A stretch of 64,000 nt of DNA, from the NCBI RefSeq assembly GCF_000750005.1, contig NZ_JPYA01000186.1:1-64000 (forward strand), written 5' to 3'. Each line of letters starts with the position of its first letter. Positions within the stretch are counted from its first letter, which is position 1. Both the position numbers and the translations under genes were made by a program. This document shows, in pieces, positions 17,653 to 28,690 of the stretch. Origin of the DNA: Geobacillus icigianus. Its GTDB lineage: Bacteria; Bacillota; Bacilli; Bacillales; Anoxybacillaceae. The notes under the pieces were generated by a model. It saw only the letters and a list, made by a program, of their open reading frames with translations. It was not told where the DNA came from and searched no databases.

Positions 17653-18387
17653 ATGTCAAAACAAAAAGAGCGCATCCATGAAAAAAGGCGGGCGAAGTTT
17701 CAAGAGCTGCAACAAAAAATCGGCATCACGTTTCAAAACGAAAAACTGCTGATTCAAGCGTTCACCCATTCATCGTATGTGAATGAGCATCGGCGGCGGT
17801 TCCATGAGGATAACGAACGGCTCGAGTTTTTGGGCGATGCGGTGCTCGAATTGACCGTTTCGCAATATTTGTTTCAAAAGTTTCCCCATATGAGTGAAGG
17901 ACAGCTAACGAAACTGAGGGCCGCCGTTGTGTGCGAGCCGTCGTTAGTCAAATTCGCCAATGCTTTGTCGTTCGGCGAGCTCGTTTTGCTTGGCAAAGGT
18001 GAAGAGCTGACCGGCGGGCGGACGCGTCCGGCGCTGCTCGCTGACGTGTTTGAGGCGTTTATCGGCGCTCTGTATTTGGACCAAGGAATGGACGCCGTCA
18101 TTCGCTTTTTGGAACAAACGATGTTCCCGAAAATCGATGAAGGTGCTTTTTCTCATGTGATGGATTTTAAAAGCCAGCTGCAAGAACTCGTGCAGCGCGA
18201 TGGCAGCGGAACGCTTGAATACGCCATTTTGGAAGAAAAGGGGCCGGCTCACAATCGAGAGTTTGTCGCTAGGGTCGCGTTAAACGGCCAAGAGCTCGGG
18301 GTTGGCGTCGGCCGCTCGAAAAAAGAAGCCGAGCAGCATGCGGCGCAAATGGCGCTTGAGGCGCTGCGGGCCGCCGACAGGCAGTGA
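17653..18387 (+). CDS. rnc: Ribonuclease III
   Basis: This 244-residue endonuclease cuts double-stranded RNA in rRNA precursors and other transcripts. The catalytic domain has the signature [16 protein letters not shown], and the later acidic [16 protein letters not shown] double-stranded RNA-binding domain fills the C-terminus ([28 protein letters not shown]). The ATG at 17653 follows CGGAGGGCAGTTGT; the longer frame from 17494 runs through the intergenic region and is unlikely. Gene order rnc-smc-ftsY is conserved in Bacillaceae. Confidence 0.95.
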   Translation: MSKQKERIHEKRRAKFQELQQKIGITFQNEKLLIQAFTHSSYVNEHRRRFHEDNERLEFLGDAVLELTVSQYLFQKFPHMSEGQLTKLRAAVVCEPSLVKFANALSFGELVLLGKGEELTGGRTRPALLADVFEAFIGALYLDQGMDAVIRFLEQTMFPKIDEGAFSHVMDFKSQLQELVQRDGSGTLEYAILEEKGPAHNREFVARVALNGQELGVGVGRSKKEAEQHAAQMALEALRAADRQ

Positions 18388-18418
18388 AAGGCTGGCGATG
18401 TTCCGTCAGTCTTTTTTT
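18388..18418 (+). terminator. Terminator after rnc
   Basis: GGCTGGCG (18390-18397) pairs with CGTCAGTC (18404-18411) using two G-U pairs, followed by T7. It directly follows the rnc stop codon. Confidence 0.8.
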
Positions 18419-18545
18419 CAGCCGGCGTTTTTTCTTTTGCGATATGGTATATTGATAACGAGGATGAAAGAATCGAACATCCCGGTTCGCCACTGTGAAC
18501 GTGGCGGACGATATGATAAGCGGAAAGATGGTGAGGCATCAGACC

Positions 18546-21500
18546 ATGTTCCTCAAACGATTGGATGTAATCGGCTTTAAATCGTTCGCCGACCGCGTAT
18601 CGATCGAATTCGTCCCCGGCGTGACGGCGGTCGTCGGTCCGAACGGGAGCGGCAAAAGCAACATTACCGATGCCATTCGTTGGGTGCTCGGCGAACAGTC
18701 GGCGAAATCGCTGCGCGGCGCCAAGATGGAGGACGTCATTTTTGCCGGCAGCGAATCGCGCAAGCCGCTGAACGTCGCTGAAGTCACGATCACCCTTGAC
18801 AATGAAGACGGCTTTTTGCCGCTCGAGTATCAGGAAGTGAGTGTGACCCGGCGCGTCTATCGCTCCGGGGAAAGCGAGTTTTTCATCAATCGCCAACCGT
18901 GCCGGTTGAAGGATATCGTCGATTTGTTTCTCGATTCGGGGCTCGGCAAGGAGGCGTTTTCGATCATCGGCCAAGGCCGGGTCGAAGAAATTTTAAGCAG
19001 CAAGCCGGAGGAACGGCGCACGATTTTTGAAGAAGCAGCCGGGGTGTTGAAATATAAATGGCGTAAAAAAAAGGCCGAAACGAAGCTGGCGGAAACGCAA
19101 GACAATTTGCATCGCGTCAACGACATTTTGCATGAGCTGACGCAACAGCTTGAACCGCTTCGCATGCAAGCTTCGGTCGCCAAAGAATATTTGGAAAAAC
19201 GGGATGAGCTTGAACGCTTTGAAGTGGCGCTCATGGTGCATGACATCGAGCAGCTGCATCGGCAATGGAGCGAGTGGAACGAGGCGCTCAGCGAGCATCA
19301 ACAGGAAGAGGGGAGAGTGGCGGCAGAACTACAAAAAATGGAGGCTCACATGGAGCAGCTGCGCGATCAAATAGCCGCCATTGACGAGTCGGTTGACGGT
19401 CTTCAACAAGTCTTGCTGTTGGCGAGCGAAGAGCTCGAAAAGCTCGAGGGGCGGAAGGAAGTGTTGAAAGAGCGGAAAAAACATGCGGCTCAGCGCATCG
19501 GCCAGCTCGAGGAAACGTCGGCCGCTTTGACGGCCAAGCGGCGCCGTTTGACGGAGCAACTCCGGGAGGAAAAAGCCGCCCTTGCCCAGCTCGAATCGTC
19601 CGCTGCCGCGCTCGAGAAGGAGTTGGGCGAACAGCAGGCGGCTCTAGCTGCCCAAGACATGGACATCGAAGAAGAGATGGAGCGGCGCAAGAGCGATTAC
19701 ATCGATCTCGTCCATGAACAGGCGGCATTGAAAAACGAACGTCTGCATGTCGAGCAAGCTCTCGAGAAGCTCCGCGCGAAACGATCGGCAGCAGAGGAAG
19801 GGAACCGCCACTACGTCAAGGAGCGCGATGAGCTCGAGCGGCAGCGAGCGGCGGTAATGGCGGAGCAATCCCGCCTCCAGCATGCGATGGCCGCGGCAAG
19901 CAGCAGACTTCTTGCCCTTGAGGCGGCTCTCAAGGAACGGCGGGCGGAGATCGAACAGAAAAACGCCTCGCTTCAACAGGCGCGCCAATACCGGCAGCAG
20001 ACGAAAGCGCGCCGGCAGTGGCTTGAGGAAATGCAGCAAGAGTACGCCGGCTTTCTTCAAGGAGTGAAAGAAGTGCTCAAGGCGCGCGGGCGGCTTTCGG
20101 GCATCCGCGGGGCGGTCGTGGAACTCATCCGCGTTCCCGACCGTTATGAAACGGCGATCGAAACGGCGCTCGGCGGCGCGATGCAGCACATCGTTGTCGA
20201 GAATGAACAAGCGGCGCGGCAAGCCATTCAATTTTTGAAAACAAACGGTTATGGACGGGCGACGTTTTTGCCGCTCGATGTCATCCAACCGCGCTCCCTT
20301 TCTGAACGGGAGCGGGCAGCGATCAGCGGCCATCCGGCGTTTGTCGGCATCGCCAGCGAGCTCATTTCGTACGATCGCGCCTTTGAGGCGGCGATCGCCC
20401 ATTTGCTCGGTCATGTGATCGTGACGGCCGATTTAAAAGGGGCGAACGAATTGGCGCGACTGCTTCACTACCGGTACCGGCTCGTGACGCTCGACGGTGA
20501 TGTCGTCAGCCCGGGCGGGGCGATGACCGGCGGCGGGACGGGAAAAAAAGCCGCCTCGTTGCTCGGACGAAATCGCGAGCTGGAGGCGCTTGCCGCCAAG
20601 CTGCGGGAAATGGACGATGTCATCGCCCGCTTGGAGCGCGACGTGACCGCAAAGCAGCGCGAATGCGAACAATGGGAAGGCGAAGCGGCGGCGCTCAAAG
20701 CGGAGCTCGCTGCGCTCGAACAGGCGCTGCAACAAGAAAAAGAGAAGCAGCGCGAGCTCGAATGGCAGAAAAAGCGAATCGATGAGCAGCTCGCTTTTTA
20801 TGATCAAGAAAAGGCCGGCGATGAACAAGAAATGGCGGCGCTCACCGACCGTTTGGCCGGCTTAGACCGCGAGCTTGAGCAGCTGAACGGGAAGTTGCGG
20901 GCGATTGAGGAAGAAATTGAGCGGTTGCAGGCGCAGAAACAGACCGAGCAAACGACGAAAGAAGCGCTTCAGGCGGCGATCACCGAGAAAAAAATCGCGC
21001 TGGCGGAAACGAAAGAGCGCGTCAAGCACGCGCGCCGGAAAGCGGAAGAGATCGAGGCGGAGCTTGTGGAAACCGAGCGCGGACTGCAACAGGCGGAGCG
21101 CGAACGCGCTTCTTTGCGCGCCGACATGGAAGCGCCGGAATGGAACGAGGAAGAACTGGAGCAGCTGCGGCGGCAAAAGCTCGAGGACAAGCAAAAAACG
21201 GTCGAGCTGATCGCCAGCCGCCGTGAACAGCGGCTTGACTGCCAACGCCGGCTTGAGCATTTGGAACGAGAATGGAAAGAAGCGAAGCGGCGTCATAAGC
21301 AGCTCATCGAAGTCGTCAAAGATGAGGAAGTGAAGCTGAATCGGCTTGACGTGGAGCTGGCCAATTTGCTCGCCCGCCTCGGCGAAGAGTACGGGCTGTC
21401 GCTGGAAGCCGCTCGCTCTCGGCATACGCTTGAGATCAGCGCCGATGAAGCGCGCAAGCGGGTGAAGCTCATCAAACGCGCCATCGAAGAGCTCGGTACC

Positions 21501-22109
21501 GTCAACTTGGGAGCGATCGACGAGTATGAGCGCGTTTCCGAGCGCCATCGCTTTTTGAGCGAGCAAAAAGCGGATCTCGAGGAAGCGAAGGCGACGCTTC
21601 ACCAAGTCATCGAAGAAATGGACGAGGAAATGAAAAAACGGTTTTTCTCAACGTTTGAACAAATCCGCGCCCATTTTGGCGAGGTGTTTCGCGAACTGTT
21701 CGGCGGCGGGCGCGCTGATTTGCGTCTGACCGATCCGAGCGATCTGCTCGAGACGGGAGTCGACATCGTCGCCCAGCCGCCCGGGAAAAAGCTCCAGCAT
21801 TTGAGCTTGCTTTCGGGCGGGGAGCGGGCACTGACGGCGATCGCGCTTTTGTTTTCGATTTTAAAGGTGCGGCCGGTGCCGTTTTGCGTCCTTGATGAAG
21901 TGGAGGCGGCGCTCGATGAGGCGAACGTGCAGCGCTATGCCCAGTATTTGAAGCGATTCAGCCGCGATACGCAATTTATTGTCATCACCCACCGGAAAGG
22001 AACGATGGAAGAGGCTGACGTATTGTATGGGGTCACCATGCAGGAATCGGGCGTCTCGAAGCTCGTTTCCGTCCGCCTTGAAGATTCGAAGCAGCTCGTG
22101 CAGTCATAA
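18546..22109 (+). CDS. smc: Chromosome condensation ATPase SMC
   Basis: This 1187-residue SMC protein organises and segregates the chromosome with ScpA and ScpB. The N-terminal ATPase head has Walker A GPNGSGKSN (31-39). Two long charged coiled coils flank a hinge (about 500-680) with glycine-rich interface segments. The C-terminal head has the signature LSGGERALTAIALLF and Walker B DEVEAALDEAN. The length is close to B. subtilis SMC (1186). I chose ATG 18546 (MFLKRLDVIGFKSF) because GGTGAGG lies upstream and this is the family N-terminus. TATATT at 18448-18453 may be a -10, but its -35 is weak. Confidence 0.97.
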   Translation: MFLKRLDVIGFKSFADRVSIEFVPGVTAVVGPNGSGKSNITDAIRWVLGEQSAKSLRGAKMEDVIFAGSESRKPLNVAEVTITLDNEDGFLPLEYQEVSVTRRVYRSGESEFFINRQPCRLKDIVDLFLDSGLGKEAFSIIGQGRVEEILSSKPEERRTIFEEAAGVLKYKWRKKKAETKLAETQDNLHRVNDILHELTQQLEPLRMQASVAKEYLEKRDELERFEVALMVHDIEQLHRQWSEWNEALSEHQQEEGRVAAELQKMEAHMEQLRDQIAAIDESVDGLQQVLLLASEELEKLEGRKEVLKERKKHAAQRIGQLEETSAALTAKRRRLTEQLREEKAALAQLESSAAALEKELGEQQAALAAQDMDIEEEMERRKSDYIDLVHEQAALKNERLHVEQALEKLRAKRSAAEEGNRHYVKERDELERQRAAVMAEQSRLQHAMAAASSRLLALEAALKERRAEIEQKNASLQQARQYRQQTKARRQWLEEMQQEYAGFLQGVKEVLKARGRLSGIRGAVVELIRVPDRYETAIETALGGAMQHIVVENEQAARQAIQFLKTNGYGRATFLPLDVIQPRSLSERERAAISGHPAFVGIASELISYDRAFEAAIAHLLGHVIVTADLKGANELARLLHYRYRLVTLDGDVVSPGGAMTGGGTGKKAASLLGRNRELEALAAKLREMDDVIARLERDVTAKQRECEQWEGEAAALKAELAALEQALQQEKEKQRELEWQKKRIDEQLAFYDQEKAGDEQEMAALTDRLAGLDRELEQLNGKLRAIEEEIERLQAQKQTEQTTKEALQAAITEKKIALAETKERVKHARRKAEEIEAELVETERGLQQAERERASLRADMEAPEWNEEELEQLRRQKLEDKQKTVELIASRREQRLDCQRRLEHLEREWKEAKRRHKQLIEVVKDEEVKLNRLDVELANLLARLGEEYGLSLEAARSRHTLEISADEARKRVKLIKRAIEELGTVNLGAIDEYERVSERHRFLSEQKADLEEAKATLHQVIEEMDEEMKKRFFSTFEQIRAHFGEVFRELFGGGRADLRLTDPSDLLETGVDIVAQPPGKKLQHLSLLSGGERALTAIALLFSILKVRPVPFCVLDEVEAALDEANVQRYAQYLKRFSRDTQFIVITHRKGTMEEADVLYGVTMQESGVSKLVSVRLEDSKQLVQS

Positions 22110-22127
22110 CGGAAGGGAGGAGTCTCC

Positions 22128-23114
22128 ATGGGCTTTTTTCAAAAGTTGAAGGAAAAATGGACGAAACAAGCGGATACGGTCACCGAAAAATTCAAAGAAG
22201 GGCTGTCGAAAACGAGAACGTCGTTTGCCGGGAAGGTGAACGATCTCATCGCCCGCTACCGGAAAGTGGATGAAGAATTTTTTGAGGAACTCGAGGAAAT
22301 TTTGATCGCTGCCGATGTCGGCGTGGCGACCGTCATGGAACTGGTCGACGAATTGAAAATGGAAGTGAAGCGTCGCAACATTCAAGATCCAGCGCAAATG
22401 CGCGACGTCATCGCCGAGAAGCTCATCGACATTTACCGCGCCGGCTCTGCCGCTAGGGAACTCGCTTCTTTGCGCATACAAGAAGATGGGTTGACCGTCA
22501 TCTTGTTTGTCGGTGTCAACGGCGTCGGCAAAACGACGACGATCGGCAAACTTGCCCATAAGCTGAAAGCGGAAGGGAAATCGGTGCTCTTGGCCGCGGG
22601 CGATACGTTCCGCGCCGGGGCGATCGAGCAGCTTGAGGTGTGGGGCGAGCGCGTCGGCGTCGACGTCATTAAGCAAGCGGCCGGTTCCGACCCGGCGGCG
22701 GTCATGTATGACGCGATTCAAGCGGCGAAAGCGCGCGGGGTCGACGTCTTGCTGTGCGACACGGCCGGCCGGCTGCAAAACAAAGTGAATTTGATGAAAG
22801 AACTTGAAAAAGTGAAGCGCGTCATCAGCCGCGAAATTCCGGGCGCACCGCATGAAGTGCTGCTCGTGCTCGATGCGACGACCGGCCAAAACGCCATGAG
22901 CCAAGCGAAGCTGTTTAAAGAAGCGACCGATGTGACCGGCATTGTGCTGACGAAGCTCGACGGCACGGCCAAAGGCGGCATCGTTTTGGCCATCCGCAAT
23001 GAACTGAACATTCCGGTGAAGCTCGTCGGGCTCGGCGAGAAAATGGACGATTTGCAAGTGTTCGATCCCGAACAATATGTGTATGGACTGTTTGCCGATT
23101 GGCTCGACTCGTAA
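22128..23114 (+). CDS. ftsY: Signal recognition particle receptor FtsY
   Basis: This 328-residue SRP GTPase docks ribosome-SRP complexes at the membrane. It has only a short basic/amphipathic N-terminal lead before the NG domain, as in other Firmicutes, with no long acidic A domain. The P-loop is GVNGVGKTT (129-137); [19 protein letters not shown] and GLGEKMDDL are the other G motifs. GGAAGGGAGG precedes the ATG, 18 nt after smc. Confidence 0.96.
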   Translation: MGFFQKLKEKWTKQADTVTEKFKEGLSKTRTSFAGKVNDLIARYRKVDEEFFEELEEILIAADVGVATVMELVDELKMEVKRRNIQDPAQMRDVIAEKLIDIYRAGSAARELASLRIQEDGLTVILFVGVNGVGKTTTIGKLAHKLKAEGKSVLLAAGDTFRAGAIEQLEVWGERVGVDVIKQAAGSDPAAVMYDAIQAAKARGVDVLLCDTAGRLQNKVNLMKELEKVKRVISREIPGAPHEVLLVLDATTGQNAMSQAKLFKEATDVTGIVLTKLDGTAKGGIVLAIRNELNIPVKLVGLGEKMDDLQVFDPEQYVYGLFADWLDS

Positions 23115-23146
23115 ACGGACGCAACGACGTTCACGGGCACGGCCCC

Positions 23147-23220
23147 GCTCGGGGGCGGGCGCGCTCTGAAAACTAGATAACTGGAAAAGCGGAGGCGCCG
23201 ACTGCTCGGGGGCGGGCGCG
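23147..23220 (+). repeat. Two 17-bp GC-rich direct repeats in the ftsY-ylxM gap
   Basis: GCTCGGGGGCGGGCGCG occurs at 23147-23163 and again, identical, at 23204-23220. The 228-bp gap also holds a short GC stem (GCCCC with GGGGC) and the ylxM promoter. Function unknown. Confidence 0.6.
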
Positions 23221-23265
23221 TTCGCTTCCAAATGGCCAAGCGAAGCGGCGGGCGCTTTTCTGCGC

Positions 23266-23294
23266 TTGACACGCAGAGAAAAAAACAGTACACT
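23266..23294 (+). promoter_or_regulatory. Sigma-A promoter of ylxM-ffh
   Basis: TTGACA (23266-23271), a 17-bp spacer and TACACT (23289-23294) form a near-consensus promoter about 50 nt upstream of ylxM. It lets the SRP genes be expressed apart from smc-ftsY. Confidence 0.85.
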
Positions 23295-23342
23295 ACATGG
23301 TTGTAAAGGGATTTTACTTAACAATGAGGGAGGGAGAGTCCA

Positions 23343-23675
23343 GTGCTGGAAAAAACGATGCGCATGAACTATTTATACGATTTTTACCAAGCGCTGCTGA
23401 CGCCGAAACAGCGCAATTATATGGCGCTGTACTACTTGGACGACTACTCCCTCGGAGAAATTGCTGAGCAGTATCAAGTGAGCCGCCAGGCGGTGTACGA
23501 CAACATCCGGCGCACGGAAGCGATGCTGGAACAGTATGAAGAAAAGCTCGGGTTGCTGCGCAAGTATGAACGGCGGCAGCAAGCGATCGAGCGGCTGAGA
23601 GACTACATCGACCGGCATTACGGCGCTGACGCCCAATTGGCGGCGCTCGTCGATGAGCTTGACGAACTCGACTAG
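23343..23675 (+). CDS. ylxM: SRP-associated helix-turn-helix protein YlxM
   Basis: This 110-residue protein of the UPF0122 family resembles sigma-factor region 4 (helix-turn-helix [29 protein letters not shown]). It is always encoded next to ffh and has been reported to stimulate SRP GTPase activity in streptococci; its role here is inferred from that. The GTG at 23343 follows GAGGGAGGGAGAG and gives the family N-terminus [15 protein letters not shown]. It lies 14 nt before ffh. Confidence 0.92.
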   Translation: MLEKTMRMNYLYDFYQALLTPKQRNYMALYYLDDYSLGEIAEQYQVSRQAVYDNIRRTEAMLEQYEEKLGLLRKYERRQQAIERLRDYIDRHYGADAQLAALVDELDELD

Positions 23676-23689
23676 GGAGGGAGACCGCC

Positions 23690-25030
23690 ATGGCGTTTGA
23701 AGGGTTGTCTGAACGTTTGCAGCAGGTGATGAGCCGCATCCGCGGCAAAGGAAAAGTCACCGAAGCCGATGTGAAAGAAATGATGCGCGAAGTGCGCCTC
23801 GCGCTTTTGGAAGCCGATGTCAACTTTAAAGTGGTGAAAGATTTCATCAAACAAGTGAGCGAGCGGGCGGTCGGGCAGGAAGTAATGAAAAGTTTGACGC
23901 CGGGCCAGCAAGTCATCAAAATTGTCAAGGAAGAATTGACGGCGTTAATGGGCGGCGAACAAAGCCAAATCGCTGTCGCCAAAAAGCCTCCGACGGTTGT
24001 CATGATGGTCGGATTGCAAGGGGCGGGGAAAACGACGACGACCGGGAAGCTCGCCAACTGGCTGCGCAAGCGACATAACCGCAAGCCGCTTTTGGTAGCT
24101 GCCGACGTCTACCGGCCGGCGGCGATCAAGCAGCTCGAGACGCTTGGCAAACAGCTCAGTGTGCCTGTCTTTTCGTTAGGCGAGCACGAAAACCCGGTTG
24201 AGATCGCCAAGCGGGCGCTTGAGCAGGCGAAGGCGGAGCATTGCGATTATGTGCTCATTGACACCGCCGGACGCCTTCACATTGATGAAGGGCTGATGGA
24301 TGAGCTCAGACAAATGAAAGAGGCCGTCAAGCCGGATGAAATTTTCCTCGTCGTCGACGCCATGACCGGGCAAGACGCCGTCAACGTCGCGCAAAGCTTT
24401 CACGAACAGCTCGGTATCACCGGCGTGATTTTGACGAAGCTCGATGGCGATACGCGCGGAGGAGCCGCGCTGTCGATCCGCGCCGTCACCGGGGCGCCGA
24501 TCAAGTTTGCCGGGATGGGCGAAAAGCTCGACGCGTTGGAGCCGTTCCATCCGGAGCGAATGGCGTCGCGCATTTTAGGCATGGGCGATGTGTTGACGCT
24601 GATTGAAAAGGCGCAGGCCGCCGTTGATGAGGAGAAGGCGAAAGAGCTCGAGCAAAAAATGCGCACCGCCACGTTCACCCTTGACGACTTTTTGGACCAG
24701 CTTGGCCAAGTGCGCAAACTCGGACCGCTTGACGAGCTGATTAAAATGTTGCCGGGTGCCAATAAAATCAAAGGGCTCGCCAACATTCAAGTCGATGAAA
24801 AGCAAATCGCCCGCGTTGAGGCGATCATTCGCTCGATGACCAAGGAAGAGAAAATGCATCCGGAAATCATCAACGGCAGCCGAAAAAAGCGGATCGCCAA
24901 AGGGAGCGGCACGACGGTGCAAGAAGTGAATCGGCTGCTCAAGCAGTTTGACGAGATGAAAAAAATGATGAAAATGATGACGAACGTCCCGAAAGGAAAA
25001 AAGAAAGGTTTCCGTTTTCCGTTTATGTAA
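23690..25030 (+). CDS. ffh: Signal recognition particle protein Ffh
   Basis: This 446-residue SRP54 homologue binds signal sequences as they leave the ribosome and delivers them to FtsY. The NG GTPase domain has P-loop GLQGAGKTT (108-116), DTAGR and TKLDGD; the methionine-rich M domain at the C-terminus ([17 protein letters not shown]) binds 4.5S/6S SRP RNA and signal peptides. ATG 23690 follows GGGAGGGAG. No SRP RNA gene is visible here. Confidence 0.97.
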   Translation: MAFEGLSERLQQVMSRIRGKGKVTEADVKEMMREVRLALLEADVNFKVVKDFIKQVSERAVGQEVMKSLTPGQQVIKIVKEELTALMGGEQSQIAVAKKPPTVVMMVGLQGAGKTTTTGKLANWLRKRHNRKPLLVAADVYRPAAIKQLETLGKQLSVPVFSLGEHENPVEIAKRALEQAKAEHCDYVLIDTAGRLHIDEGLMDELRQMKEAVKPDEIFLVVDAMTGQDAVNVAQSFHEQLGITGVILTKLDGDTRGGAALSIRAVTGAPIKFAGMGEKLDALEPFHPERMASRILGMGDVLTLIEKAQAAVDEEKAKELEQKMRTATFTLDDFLDQLGQVRKLGPLDELIKMLPGANKIKGLANIQVDEKQIARVEAIIRSMTKEEKMHPEIINGSRKKRIAKGSGTTVQEVNRLLKQFDEMKKMMKMMTNVPKGKKKGFRFPFM

Positions 25031-25055
25031 ATCCAGATCTGTTAAGCGAAAAACC

Positions 25056-25084
25056 TTTACAAACGGAAGAAGAATTGTTAATAT
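25056..25084 (+). promoter_or_regulatory. Sigma-A promoter of rpsP
   Basis: TTTACA (25056-25061), 17 bp and TAATAT (25079-25084) lie 40 nt upstream of rpsP. TATACT three bases further on is an alternative -10 with a 20-bp spacer. Confidence 0.7.
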
Positions 25085-25124
25085 ACTATCTTGTGTGAAC
25101 ACTATACGGAGGTGCGTACAAACT

Positions 25125-25397
25125 ATGGCAGTAAAAATTCGTTTAAAACGCATGGGTGCAAAGAAAAAACCGTTTTACCGCATCGTGGTAGCGGACTCGC
25201 GTTCACCGCGCGACGGCCGTTTCATTGAAACGATCGGCACGTACGACCCGGTCGCCGAGCCGGCGCAAATCAACATCGACGAAGAACTGGCGCTCAAATG
25301 GCTGCAAAACGGCGCCAAACCGTCGGACACGGTGCGCAGCTTGCTGTCGAAGCAAGGCATTTTGGAGAAGTTCCATCACTTAAAATACGGGAAATAA
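25125..25397 (+). CDS. rpsP: 30S ribosomal protein S16
   Basis: This 90-residue protein begins [20 protein letters not shown], the hallmark of bS16, which is required for 30S assembly. ATG 25125 follows ACGGAGGTGCG; the frame extends ten codons upstream but without support. It heads a short transcript with khpA. Confidence 0.97.
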   Translation: MAVKIRLKRMGAKKKPFYRIVVADSRSPRDGRFIETIGTYDPVAEPAQINIDEELALKWLQNGAKPSDTVRSLLSKQGILEKFHHLKYGK

Positions 25398-25402
25398 GCG
25401 GG

Positions 25403-25645
25403 ATGGATATGAAACCGCTCATTGAAACGATCGTCAAGGCGCTTGTCGATCATCCGGAAGCCGTGGCGGTTGAGTGCCGCGAAGGCGAGGCGGCGTTGCT
25501 TTGTGAACTGTCGGTGCATGACGATGACATCGGCAAAGTGATCGGCAAACACGGGCGGACGATCCAAGCGATCCGTACCGTGGTCGCCGCCGCTGCCGCC
25601 GGGGCGTCCAAGCGGGTGATCGTGCAGGTGAAGGACAAAGGGTGA
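25403..25645 (+). CDS. khpA: KH-domain RNA-binding protein KhpA (YlqC)
   Basis: This 80-residue single KH-domain protein has the RNA-binding GxxG loop in IGKVIGKHGRTIQAIRT. KhpA works with KhpB (Jag) as a global RNA-binding pair in Gram-positive bacteria, linked to cell-length and envelope control. Possible starts are ATG 25403 (MDMKPL) and ATG 25409. It lies 5 nt after rpsP. Its stop codon lies inside a terminator hairpin. Confidence 0.92.
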   Translation: MDMKPLIETIVKALVDHPEAVAVECREGEAALLCELSVHDDDIGKVIGKHGRTIQAIRTVVAAAAAGASKRVIVQVKDKG

Positions 25646-25666
25646 GGAAGTTCCTCTCCCTTTTTT
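25640..25666 (+). terminator. Terminator overlapping the khpA stop codon
   Basis: GGG (25640-25642) and GAGGA (25644-25648) pair with TCCTC (25652-25656) and CCC (25658-25660) around an AGT loop, with one T-T mismatch. T6 follows. The khpA TGA (25643-25645) is in the ascending arm. Confidence 0.85.
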
Positions 25667-25734
25667 GATATCGTCAGGCCAAAGCTGGATGCGGTCGGCG
25701 AAGGCATGGTTTGATGCCGAAAAGGAGGGGGACG

Positions 25735-26121
25735 ATGAAGCTCATTCAAACGGTCGAAGTGCGACAAGTGGTCACCGAGCGCAGCAAACAGACGCTTGCC
25801 GCCTCGTTTCTTCAGCGCAAGCAACAGCTTGAACGCGAATGCGACCAGCTTCGCTTTGAACAAAAACGGGTGGAAAAAAGCGGGAAGCACCCGCCCGCTT
25901 TAGTCAAGCACTATTTCGCCAAGGAAATCGATGAGCGCATCGAGAAAATCAAGCTGCTTGAGTTCCAATTGGAGCAATTGCGCATCCTACCGTTAGGGAG
26001 CGAGTTAAAAGAGCGGGACGTCGAGGCGCTCATCGAGGTGAACGTCGGCGACCGATGGGAAGAGGTGACGAAGGCGCGCGCCATCATCATTGAAGACGGC
26101 GTCGTCAAAGAGATTCGCTAG
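25735..26121 (+). CDS. ylqD: YlqD family protein of unknown function
   Basis: This 128-residue protein matches B. subtilis YlqD in length and position. An N-terminal MKLIQTVEVRQVVTE strand segment is followed by a predicted coiled coil rich in Glu, Lys and Gln (about residues 20-95) and a C-terminal part with VGDRWEEVTKARAIIIEDG, which looks like a small beta barrel. No enzymatic motif is seen. The start follows AAAAGGAGGGGG. Its place next to rimM-trmD suggests a role around ribosome or RNA maturation, but this is only a guess from context. Confidence 0.88.
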   Translation: MKLIQTVEVRQVVTERSKQTLAASFLQRKQQLERECDQLRFEQKRVEKSGKHPPALVKHYFAKEIDERIEKIKLLEFQLEQLRILPLGSELKERDVEALIEVNVGDRWEEVTKARAIIIEDGVVKEIR

Positions 26122-26136
26122 GAAAGGATGAAGGGG

Positions 26137-26654
26137 ATGGAACGGTGGTTTAACGTCGGCAAAATCGTCAACACGCACGGCATCCGCGGCGAAGTGCGCG
26201 TCATTTCGCGCACCGATTTTCCGGAGAAGCGATACAAGAAAGGAAACAAGCTGTATATTTTCCGCGAACGAGACAACGAGCCGATAGAAGTGACGGTGAA
26301 AAGCCATCGCGTCCACAAATCGTTTGACCTCTTGTCGTTTGAAGGCTATGACAGCATTAACGAGGTCGAACCGTTCAAAGGCGCGATGCTGAAAGTGCCA
26401 GAAAGCCAGCTGGGCGAGCTCGATGAGGGCGAGTATTATTTTCATGAGATCATCGGATGCACCGTCGTGACAGAAGGCGGAGAGACGATCGGTGCCGTCA
26501 CGGAAATTTTGACGCCGGGGGCGAACGACGTGTGGGTCGTCCGCCGTGAGGACGGTTCAGACGTGCTCATTCCGTATATTGAAGAGGTGGTCATCCATGT
26601 CGATCCGGAGCAAAAAACGATCGTCATTCGGCCGATGGAAGGGCTGCTTGCGTG

Positions 26655-26655
<1 letters not shown>
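26137..26655 (+). CDS. rimM: Ribosome maturation factor RimM
   Basis: This 172-residue protein assists 30S head assembly around S19. The N-terminal RimM domain has [16 protein letters not shown]; the C-terminal PRC-barrel has [12 protein letters not shown] and [10 protein letters not shown] prefer ATG 26137 (MERWFNVGK) because AAAGGA sits 8 nt upstream; ATG 26128 has its ribosome-binding site too close. Its stop overlaps the first base of trmD. Confidence 0.95.
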
Positions 26656-27877
<1,222 letters not shown>

Positions 27878-27900
27878 CGGACATCGTTGGGACGTAGCGG

Positions 27901-27930
27901 AAAAGGAGCTTGCTTTCAAGCTCCTTTTTT
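27901..27930 (+). terminator. Terminator after rplS
   Basis: AAAGGAGCTTG pairs perfectly with CAAGCTCCTTT across a 4-nt loop, with T-rich sequence following. Confidence 0.92.
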
Positions 27931-27964
27931 CGCTATCGCAAATTTGAACGTAGGTGGGATGATG

Positions 27965-28516
27965 ATGGAACAGAAAAAAAGCGAATGGCGCGAATGGATG
28001 AAAGCCATTGTTGTCGCTGTCTTGCTCGCTGGGGGCATTCGCTATTTCATTTTCGCCCCGATCATTGTCGACGGCTATTCGATGATGCCGACGTTACATA
28101 ATCATGAACGGATGATCGTCAATAAGCTCGCCTATAAAATAGGCGCCCCGCATCGTTTCGACATCATCGTGTTTCACGCCGAAGCGGGGAGAGACTATAT
28201 TAAGCGGATCATCGGCTTGCCGGGCGACCGAATCGAATATCGAAACGACACGCTTTATGTCAACGGCAAGCCGTATGAAGAGCCATATTTGGCTGAAGCC
28301 AAAAAGCAAGTGGCTTATGGGCCGTTGACGGAGCCGTTCACGCTCAAAGAGTTGACTGGACGGAGCACCGTGCCGAAAGGGTATTTGTTCGTGATGGGCG
28401 ACAACCGCCGCTTCAGTAAAGATAGCCGCCATATCGGCTTCATTCCGATGTCGAAAGTCGTCGGTAAGGCGAGCATCGTCTACTGGCCGCTCCAAGACGC
28501 CCGCATCGTGAAATGA
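27965..28516 (+). CDS. lepB: Type I signal peptidase
   Basis: This 183-residue membrane peptidase removes signal peptides from exported proteins. One N-terminal membrane segment (about 13-32) is followed by the catalytic Ser39 in DGYSMMPTL and the general base Lys80 in DYIKRIIGLPGD; GDNR is also present. Three successive ATGs (27959, 27962, 27965) are possible; the AGGTGGG spacing favours 27965. B. subtilis has no sip gene at this place, so this is a local difference from that genome. Confidence 0.93.
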   Translation: MEQKKSEWREWMKAIVVAVLLAGGIRYFIFAPIIVDGYSMMPTLHNHERMIVNKLAYKIGAPHRFDIIVFHAEAGRDYIKRIIGLPGDRIEYRNDTLYVNGKPYEEPYLAEAKKQVAYGPLTEPFTLKELTGRSTVPKGYLFVMGDNRRFSKDSRHIGFIPMSKVVGKASIVYWPLQDARIVK

Positions 28517-28690
28517 TCCGATCGCAACCCGTTCAAAGCGCCAGCGGTGTGGTCGGGAGAAAGCTCGCTGCCCGTCGTTTCGTTTTTCATCCATATGGGC
28601 CGTCTCTTTCAGGCGGAATCCACGATCGTGACGCATCGGCAGGCAACAAACAAAGCGTCATCACGAATCAACGAAAGGCAGGTGAAGGCT

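Noticed and set aside
23167-23181. TGAAAACTAGATAAC resembles the conserved segment near the end of 16S-23S spacers in Bacillaceae
   Set aside because: Only 15 bases match and no rRNA or tRNA sequence is nearby, so chance or a tiny relic cannot be told apart.
22104-23324. A 406-codon - strand frame opposite ftsY
   Set aside because: It lies opposite the conserved SRP receptor and its product is a typical Arg/His/Phe-rich shadow translation.
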